Source: Paenibacillus contaminans
GTDB lineage: Bacteria; Bacillota; Bacilli; Paenibacillales; NBRC-103111
Direction: 5' to 3'
Length of the DNA stretch: 64,000 nt
NCBI RefSeq assembly: GCF_003285015.1
Contig: NZ_QMFB01000008.1
Span: 242,170-306,169, forward strand
Both the position numbers and the translations under genes were made by a program. Below, one piece after another: positions 59,024 through 64,000 of this stretch; position 1 is the stretch's first letter; the number at the start of each line of letters is the position of its first letter. The notes under the pieces are model-generated. The model made no database searches and was not told the origin of the DNA. It saw only the letters and a program-made list of their open reading frames with translations.

Positions 59024-61312
59024 ATGGCTAAACAACTTACGGAATCGTTTGAGGTCGGGAGCGGTATTCCGGAACGGCAAGGATATGCCGGCGGCTGGGA
59101 ACACTTGGCGGATGAGCTGAAGCGCGTCGACTTGCTGATTCGGCTGGCATGGGGCAGGCAGAACGGGGGCGAGCGCGACCGGGCGATGGATCCTTTTCGC
59201 GGGCTTGTCATTACCGAGGATGAAGTCGCGGGGCTTCTTCAGGCGGAGGGAGGCCGGACCGGGCGGGTGGAGGCGAACGAAGCCGATAAACAATTGGAGC
59301 TGCGGCTGGCTATTCTCGACGAGACCATCGAACGCAAAATCGGGATAAGCGCAAGGGCCGGGGTTTATTTGCCTCTTCCTTATTTGGCGGAAATGTTCGA
59401 CTTGTCCGGACTTGAGGCGCAGGCGATCGTTTTCTGCTTGGCGGTGGAGCTGGACAGGAAGTACGAGAAGCTGTTCGGGTTTCTGCAGGACGATGTGACG
59501 TGCAGGTTTCCGACCATCGATCTGATATTCAAGCTGCTGGATCTTACGGAGGAGCAAAAGCTTGACTCGCGCAGCCTGTTTTCGCCGAAGCGTCCATTGA
59601 TGCGCTATATGTTTAGGGCGAGTGCGGATGCGGAGTCGAGACCCGTTCTGACACGGCCGCTTCAGCTGGACGAACGGATCGTGCGATTTCTGACGCAGCA
59701 GGAAAGCTTGGACGAAACGATGGCTGCCTTCGCTAGCATGCGTTATCCTTCGGATTCGGTTCCCGGTCTGCTGCTCGATTTCGACATCCAGGAGCGGATG
59801 AGGACCTTTATGGATGCGTCACGCCGGAAGACGGACGAGGAGCGGGATGTCGTTTTCCTGCTGCACGGGCCCGAAGGAGCCGGCAAAAAGCTGCAGATCA
59901 TGCACTTTTGCAGGCACTACGAACAGCCGCTTTTGTTAGTCGATCTTAAGTTACTGTCTGATGAATCCGGCAAAAGCAAATCGTTTCACTTATGGCTCGA
60001 GCATGTGTTTCGCGAAGCGATTTTGCTGCAGGCGGTCATCGCATTTACGAACGTACATACGTTTATCCCCGAGGAGAGCGTACTGCCGGAGGAGCAGGAG
60101 GCTTTGCAGGGACGCGGTTCATGGGCGCGTTTGGATGAGCTGATCAGCGGAATACGAAGCTTTCATGGCGTCATTTTTCTCTTATCGGAAAAAGCCTGGC
60201 GGCCGGCTGCGTTAACAGGTAGAGGGGCCTTTATCGAGGTATCCTTCGCTATTCCGGACAACTTGGCTCGGAAGGCGCTGTGGGAAACGTTCGGCGCCTC
60301 GCATCGCGTAGCGTCGAATGTGGATTGGGGAGTCACAGCGGGGAAGTTTCGGCTGACGCCCGGCAAAATTCGTGCGGCGCTTGCGACCGCCCGCGATGTC
60401 GCGGATTGGACGAACGGAGCCGGCTCTGCGATCGGCGAGGACGAGCTTTATCGTGCATGCTACATGCAGGTTCAGCATCGTCTGGAGAAAAGGGCGACCC
60501 GATTGACGCCGCGGTACACGTGGGATGACGTCATTTTGCCGCCGGAGCAGAAGGAGCAGCTGAAGAACGCCTGCAATCAGATGAAGTTCCGCCATGTCGT
60601 ATACGGGGAGTGGGGCTTCGACCGCAAGCTGTCGTACGGCAAAGGGTTGAGCATGCTTTTTGCGGGGCCTCCGGGAACGGGCAAAACGATGTCGGCGGAA
60701 GTGATCGCAAGCGAGCTTCGGCTGGAAATATACAAAATCGATCTGTCGCAGGTCATCAGCAAGTACATAGGCGAGACGGAAAAAAACCTGCAGGAAGTAT
60801 TTCAGGAAGCGCAGCTCAGTAATGCGATTTTGTTTTTCGACGAGACGGACGCCTTGTTCGGCAAACGCTCCGAGGTGAAAAGCTCGCATGATAAGTACGC
60901 GAACGTGGAAGTCGCCTTTTTGCTGCAAAAGATGGAGGAGTACGAGGGGATTTCCGTGCTTGCCACGAACTATTTGCAAAACATCGACGAGGCGTTCATG
61001 CGCCGGCTGAACTATGTGATCAAGTATCCTTTTCCGGATGCCGATTACCGCGAGCAAATTTGGCGCTCCATGTTTCCGAAGGAAGCTCCGCTATCGGACG
61101 ACGTCGACTTTCGCTTTTTGGGCCGCACGTTTCAGATTGCAGGCGGGAACATCAAAAACACGGTCGTTTCGGCCGCTTTTCTCGCTGCGGAGCGCAGGGA
61201 GCCGATCGGGATGAAGCATATTTTGAAAGCGGCGATTCACGAAATCGCCAAATCCGGAGCGATGGTGCTGAAGGAGCAGCTCGGCGTATACAATGATTTG
61301 CTTGTGGAATAG
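59024..61312 (+). CDS. eCIS-associated AAA+ ATPase
   Basis: Cytosolic ATPase of 762 residues. The N-terminal third (about 1-250) is helical and family-specific. A degenerate AAA domain follows with LLHGPEGAGKK near 280 in place of Walker A. The active AAA domain has Walker A AGPPGTGKTMSAEV (about 547), Walker B AILFFDETDALFGKR (about 604) and arginine fingers in FMRRLNYVIKYPF (about 658). This architecture matches ATPases encoded in contractile injection system clusters (Pvc15-like), thought to act in assembly or disassembly. ATG at 59024 has only GAGG 13 nt upstream; TTG at 59003 is an alternative inside repeat copy 6. It is followed by DUF4255 after 15 nt. Confidence 0.88.
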   Translation: MAKQLTESFEVGSGIPERQGYAGGWEHLADELKRVDLLIRLAWGRQNGGERDRAMDPFRGLVITEDEVAGLLQAEGGRTGRVEANEADKQLELRLAILDETIERKIGISARAGVYLPLPYLAEMFDLSGLEAQAIVFCLAVELDRKYEKLFGFLQDDVTCRFPTIDLIFKLLDLTEEQKLDSRSLFSPKRPLMRYMFRASADAESRPVLTRPLQLDERIVRFLTQQESLDETMAAFASMRYPSDSVPGLLLDFDIQERMRTFMDASRRKTDEERDVVFLLHGPEGAGKKLQIMHFCRHYEQPLLLVDLKLLSDESGKSKSFHLWLEHVFREAILLQAVIAFTNVHTFIPEESVLPEEQEALQGRGSWARLDELISGIRSFHGVIFLLSEKAWRPAALTGRGAFIEVSFAIPDNLARKALWETFGASHRVASNVDWGVTAGKFRLTPGKIRAALATARDVADWTNGAGSAIGEDELYRACYMQVQHRLEKRATRLTPRYTWDDVILPPEQKEQLKNACNQMKFRHVVYGEWGFDRKLSYGKGLSMLFAGPPGTGKTMSAEVIASELRLEIYKIDLSQVISKYIGETEKNLQEVFQEAQLSNAILFFDETDALFGKRSEVKSSHDKYANVEVAFLLQKMEEYEGISVLATNYLQNIDEAFMRRLNYVIKYPFPDADYREQIWRSMFPKEAPLSDDVDFRFLGRTFQIAGGNIKNTVVSAAFLAAERREPIGMKHILKAAIHEIAKSGAMVLKEQLGVYNDLLVE

Positions 61313-61327
61313 AACGGAGGGGCTGAC

Positions 61328-61897
61328 ATGGCCGATTTTACGGTAATTGCCGACGTAGGCGCATCGCTGCTTAAGCTGCTGCGTGAACAGATGACGCCGG
61401 AGCCGATCCGGCAGCCGGAGCTGATCGGTCTCGCTTCGCCGGCGGACAAGGGGGACTTGTCGCTGTCGCTTTACTTGTACAATATCAAAGAGAACGGCGA
61501 GCACCGGCAAACCCATATGATCAAACGCAGCCAGGACGCGATTCAGTATCCGCCGATGACGGTTGATCTGTGTTATTTGCTGACGCCGCATTCGACGGCG
61601 GAGCTGCAGGTTCGCGCGCTTGACGAGCATCGGATTTTGGGCCGCGCGATGCAGGTCATTTACGATAACGCCATCCTGCGCGGTTCCATGCTGCAGGGCT
61701 CGCTGGCGGAGAAAAACGAGGAAGTGCGCATCGTGATGGACAGCATACCGGCCGAGACGCTCACGCGGATGTGGAACTTTGCGGACAATCCGTACAGGCT
61801 TTCCGTCAGCTACACGGTCGGGCCGGTAAACATCGACTCCAACCGGATCAAAACGGCGAAGCCGGTGCTTGAACGGGATATTCGAATTGAAGGGTAA
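61328..61897 (+). CDS. DUF4255 (Pvc16 N-terminal) family protein
   Basis: Protein of 189 residues matching DUF4255, the domain of Pvc16 that caps the tube-sheath end of eCIS particles. Family segments: ADVGASLLKLLREQM at the start, DKGDLSLSLYLYNIKENGEH, PPMTVDLCYLLTPHSTAELQ, DEHRILGRAMQVIYDNAIL and NPYRLSVSYTVGPVNIDS near the end. ATG follows GGAGGGG. It sits 15 nt after the ATPase and 45 nt before the beta-rich protein. In full eCIS loci sheath and tube genes would be close; none are seen here. Confidence 0.9.
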   Translation: MADFTVIADVGASLLKLLREQMTPEPIRQPELIGLASPADKGDLSLSLYLYNIKENGEHRQTHMIKRSQDAIQYPPMTVDLCYLLTPHSTAELQVRALDEHRILGRAMQVIYDNAILRGSMLQGSLAEKNEEVRIVMDSIPAETLTRMWNFADNPYRLSVSYTVGPVNIDSNRIKTAKPVLERDIRIEG

Positions 61898-61942
61898 CCG
61901 TTTTGGAGTGTGTCTTGATCGAAGGGATAAGGAGGATTTTTG

Positions 61943-62734
61943 ATGGAGCTGCAACGAATCGTCAAAATTCGTTCGGGTTTCTCGCTTGCCGTGAGGCTGA
62001 TCGACTCGTTTACGGGTGGTGCGCCTCTTGGGGGCGGGACCGAGGTGGCGCTTATGGGAACGCTTCGCAAGCCGGTCCGAAAGGAAGGCGGCTTGTTCGT
62101 TTTTACGGATATCGCCGAAGGCGATTACACGCTGCTTGTAACATCGGACATTTATTTCGGAGTTACCGTACAAATATCCTCCGGCAGTTCGGGCAGCATT
62201 CATATTTTGCCGCTCAAGCCGCTGCCGCAATATCCGTTTCCGTCCGGCGTCACCCTGATACGGGCTTGCTTGCGGGATGAGTTGAACCGTCCGTTGGCAG
62301 GCGTCCAAGTGACGGCAAGCTTGCTGTCGGAGGATTGCTGCCGAGCCCGGTTGGCGGAGGAAGCGGCGGACAAAGGAAAAGATGAAATTGCCGTAGGCAA
62401 TTTATCCGCACCGATTCATCCCGGCGACATCTTCCTGCTTCAAGGAGTAAACGCAAAAGGAACCGAGCTTTGCGAAATCGCCTCCGAGCTGAAGACGCAA
62501 GGGCGATTTAAGCTGGTGACGCCGCTCGGCAGCAGCCACAAGCGCGGCGCTATGCTGCTGCCGGTTTTTCGTACGCGAAGCGACGAACGCGGTGAGGTTG
62601 CCGTTGCTTTTCCGTCCGGCCGGGTCAAGGCCTTCGAGGCCGAGCTGCGCATCGAAGCCGGCAAACGGCATGACGTTCGGAAGCTGCAGCTCCTGGAAGG
62701 AACCGAATTGAACTTGGGGACGCTGCGGCTGTAA
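61943..62734 (+). CDS. Beta-rich protein with carboxypeptidase-regulatory-like N-terminus, partner of DUF4255
   Basis: Protein of 263 residues. The N-terminal 90 residues read as an Ig-like carboxypeptidase-regulatory domain (FSLAVRLIDSFTGGAPLGGG, LFVFTDIAEGDYTLLVTSDI); the rest contains a second such stretch (LRDELNRPLAGVQVTASLLS) and beta-rich sequence. Similar domains follow DUF4255 in some eCIS clusters, where they may complete the cap. ATG at 61943 lies 7 nt after AAGGAGG. It is the last gene of the set; the stop codon is in the loop of a 10-bp hairpin. Confidence 0.78.
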   Translation: MELQRIVKIRSGFSLAVRLIDSFTGGAPLGGGTEVALMGTLRKPVRKEGGLFVFTDIAEGDYTLLVTSDIYFGVTVQISSGSSGSIHILPLKPLPQYPFPSGVTLIRACLRDELNRPLAGVQVTASLLSEDCCRARLAEEAADKGKDEIAVGNLSAPIHPGDIFLLQGVNAKGTELCEIASELKTQGRFKLVTPLGSSHKRGAMLLPVFRTRSDERGEVAVAFPSGRVKAFEAELRIEAGKRHDVRKLQLLEGTELNLGTLRL

Positions 62735-62746
62735 CAAGCCGCAGCG
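62721..62746 (+). terminator. Hairpin over the end of the eCIS-like operon
   Basis: CGCTGCGGCT and AGCCGCAGCG form a perfect 10-bp stem with loop GTAACA containing the stop codon. The T tract that follows is poor, so termination may be weak. Confidence 0.55.
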
Positions 62747-62805
62747 TTCGTGCTTCTGGAGGCTGGCGGCGAAGCGCTTTGCGCTGCGGAGCTTCGAACG
62801 GTGCG

Positions 62806-63693
62806 TTACCGGAACGCGTCGATCAGCGCCCGAACGAACCGTTCGGCCGGCAAGGATAAAGACAGATCGCGGCGCACCGCGACTCCGATGGTTCGGGCGG
62901 GGATCGGCTCAGCCGGCTGCAGCTCGAACAATTTTCGGCTCCTCAATTGTTTTTCCACAAAAGAACGTGTAACGAACGCCACGCCAAACCCCAAGCCGGC
63001 GAACTCGATGAGAAGATCGATGCTGCCCAGCTCGATATCCGGTTCGACGGCAAAGCCCTGCGAATGAAACCACTGTTCGACGAAGCGGCGCGTACTGCTT
63101 CCCTGGGACAAGAGCAGCAAGGGCAAATCGGCCATTTCCCCGGCGGAAAGCGAGCGGCCCGAAAGCTCCCGATACGAGCTGCCTGCGACAAAACAATCCT
63201 GAATGGCGGCGAGCGGCGTAATATCGAGCTGCGGCGACGCGATCGGAAAATGAACGATACCGCAATCGATTTGTCCGTCCTCCAGACGCTGGACGATGTC
63301 CGTCGTTTTGCCGTGCGACAGCCGTATTCTGACTTGCGGATATTCGGTCCGGAATCTGTTCAGCTCCGGCAGCAAAACATGCTTGAACAAAGAGTCGCTC
63401 GCGCCGATGCGAAGCTCTCCTCCCGCCAAATGTTTGAGCGCGTGCATCTTTTTCTCCCCCGCATCAAGCAACGAGAATGATTGCTCCACGTAATTCAGCA
63501 GCGCGCGCCCCTCCGGAGTCAGCTCCACTCCCTTCGACAGCCGGTTGAAAAGCTTCAGCCCAAGCGCCTCTTCCATTTGTTTGATCGCATAACTTACCGA
63601 CGGCTGCGTGATATACAGCTCTTGTGCGGCTTTCGTCAAATTCCCGTTGCGGGCCGTGTACAGAAAGATGCGGTACCAATCCATATTGATCAT
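62806..63693 (-). CDS. LysR-family transcriptional regulator
   Basis: DNA-binding regulator of 295 residues. The winged HTH is NLTKAAQELYITQPSVSYAI, and KLFNRLSKGVELTPEGRALL follows; the effector domain spans about 90-295. ATG at 63693 has GAGGTG 9 nt upstream; a GTG four codons earlier overlaps that site. Divergent from aroA by 108 bp, the typical arrangement for a LysR that controls the adjacent gene, possibly in response to an aromatic-pathway metabolite. That target is inferred. Confidence 0.93.
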   Translation of the reverse strand: MINMDWYRIFLYTARNGNLTKAAQELYITQPSVSYAIKQMEEALGLKLFNRLSKGVELTPEGRALLNYVEQSFSLLDAGEKKMHALKHLAGGELRIGASDSLFKHVLLPELNRFRTEYPQVRIRLSHGKTTDIVQRLEDGQIDCGIVHFPIASPQLDITPLAAIQDCFVAGSSYRELSGRSLSAGEMADLPLLLLSQGSSTRRFVEQWFHSQGFAVEPDIELGSIDLLIEFAGLGFGVAFVTRSFVEKQLRSRKLFELQPAEPIPARTIGVAVRRDLSLSLPAERFVRALIDAFR

Positions 63694-63801
63694 GATATAG
63701 AGCACCTCTATGTCAAAGTGTGATTATTGCGATTTCACTTATTCCATCTCCCTCATTATAATCAAGAGCAAACATGATCACAAACGGAGAGGGTGTTTGG
63801 G

Positions 63802-64000
63802 ATGAACGACAAAGCCATGCACGAACCGAATTTTGAAACGCGATCGCCATGGTCCCGGTACGGCGAGTGGCAAGAGGTTTCGATTATACCGCCGAAGCGC
63901 GCAGTGGACGGAACGATCACGATGCCGGGCAGCAAAAGCCTCACGAACCGGGCGCTCATAATCGCCGCTTTAGCGGAAGGGACTTCGCGGCTGGTCGGCA
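63802..64000 (+). CDS. aroA: 3-phosphoshikimate 1-carboxyvinyltransferase (EPSP synthase), N-terminal fragment
   Basis: Start of the EPSP synthase gene, cut by the window edge after 66 codons. This enzyme of the shikimate pathway condenses phosphoenolpyruvate with shikimate 3-phosphate. Family sequence is clear: ITMPGSKSLTNRALIIAALA, where Lys of GSKS contacts substrate. ATG at 63802 follows GGAGAGGG. The N-terminal extension of about 30 residues (MNDKAMHEPNFE...) before the fold is longer than usual; an internal start is possible. Class I or II and glyphosate sensitivity cannot be judged from this fragment. Confidence 0.92.
   Translation, partial: MNDKAMHEPNFETRSPWSRYGEWQEVSIIPPKRAVDGTITMPGSKSLTNRALIIAALAEGTSRLVG

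Noticed and set aside
1..64000. tRNA or rRNA genes
   Set aside because: No cloverleaf with TTCGANNC-type arm plus CCA or any rRNA-like segment was recognised on either strand; a covariance search was not possible.

Overview
This window reads as chromosomal DNA of a moderately GC-rich, spore-forming Bacillota of the Paenibacillaceae (Paenibacillus or Cohnella-like). The case rests on two YesM/YesN-type two-component systems beside Lpl-type sugar ABC operons, an H-type small acid-soluble spore protein, a SigI/RsgI pair, PerR-, CcpA-, GlnR/TnrA- and Spo0A-like DNA sites, and strong AGGAGG ribosome binding sites, often with TTG or GTG starts. Assignments come from reading translated sequence and motifs by eye; no database search was possible. 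The species is not determined.

Layout. 1-1.6 kb: ankyrin lipoprotein and HAD phosphatase. 1.8-10 kb: sugar locus A (YesM/YesN kinase-regulator, binding lipoprotein, two permeases, metallophosphoesterase, histidine phosphatase). 10-14.4 kb: MgtC-like protein, a ykkC-class riboswitch with terminator ahead of a three-gene ABC-2 exporter, and a CheX-like protein. 14.5-17.7 kb: IMP dehydrogenase, sspH, a tiny promoter-ORF-terminator unit and a UMP kinase. 17.8-24.4 kb: aminotransferase, CPBP protease, leuB, PerR-type peroxiredoxin and small unknowns. 24.5-29.4 kb: sigI-rsgI, an Fe-S aldo/keto reductase, a membrane protein and a YuiH-like molybdopterin protein. 29.7-40.8 kb: sugar locus B (second YesM/YesN, lipoprotein, permeases, Gfo/Idh oxidoreductase) followed by a large secreted GH114-like hydrolase; cre-like sites precede the lipoprotein and the hydrolase. 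40.9-56.4 kb: mixed genes including TetR-MATE, an ECF sigma factor with a long C-terminal domain, an AT-rich phosphotransferase island, MFS, SDR, Mn pyrophosphatase, nitric oxide synthase and DUF2238. 56.5-62.7 kb: an ANTAR regulator behind two GlnR/TnrA boxes, then DUF4157, AAA+ ATPase, DUF4255 and a beta-rich partner, which are proteins normally found with extracellular contractile injection systems (eCIS). 62.8-64 kb: LysR divergent from the start of aroA.

How the parts work together. Loci A and B look like paralogous nutrient-sensing import systems with different accessory enzymes: phosphoesterases in A, and an oxidoreductase plus extracellular glycosidase in B. The most unusual region is 57.5-62.7 kb. 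It holds eCIS accessory genes with no sheath, tube, baseplate or spike gene on either side within the window. The DUF4157 gene carries seven near-identical 22-23-residue repeats. The ATPase gene has a leader with a promoter, an early terminator and two copies of a dispersed palindromic repeat. At least six full copies of that repeat family lie between genes across the window.
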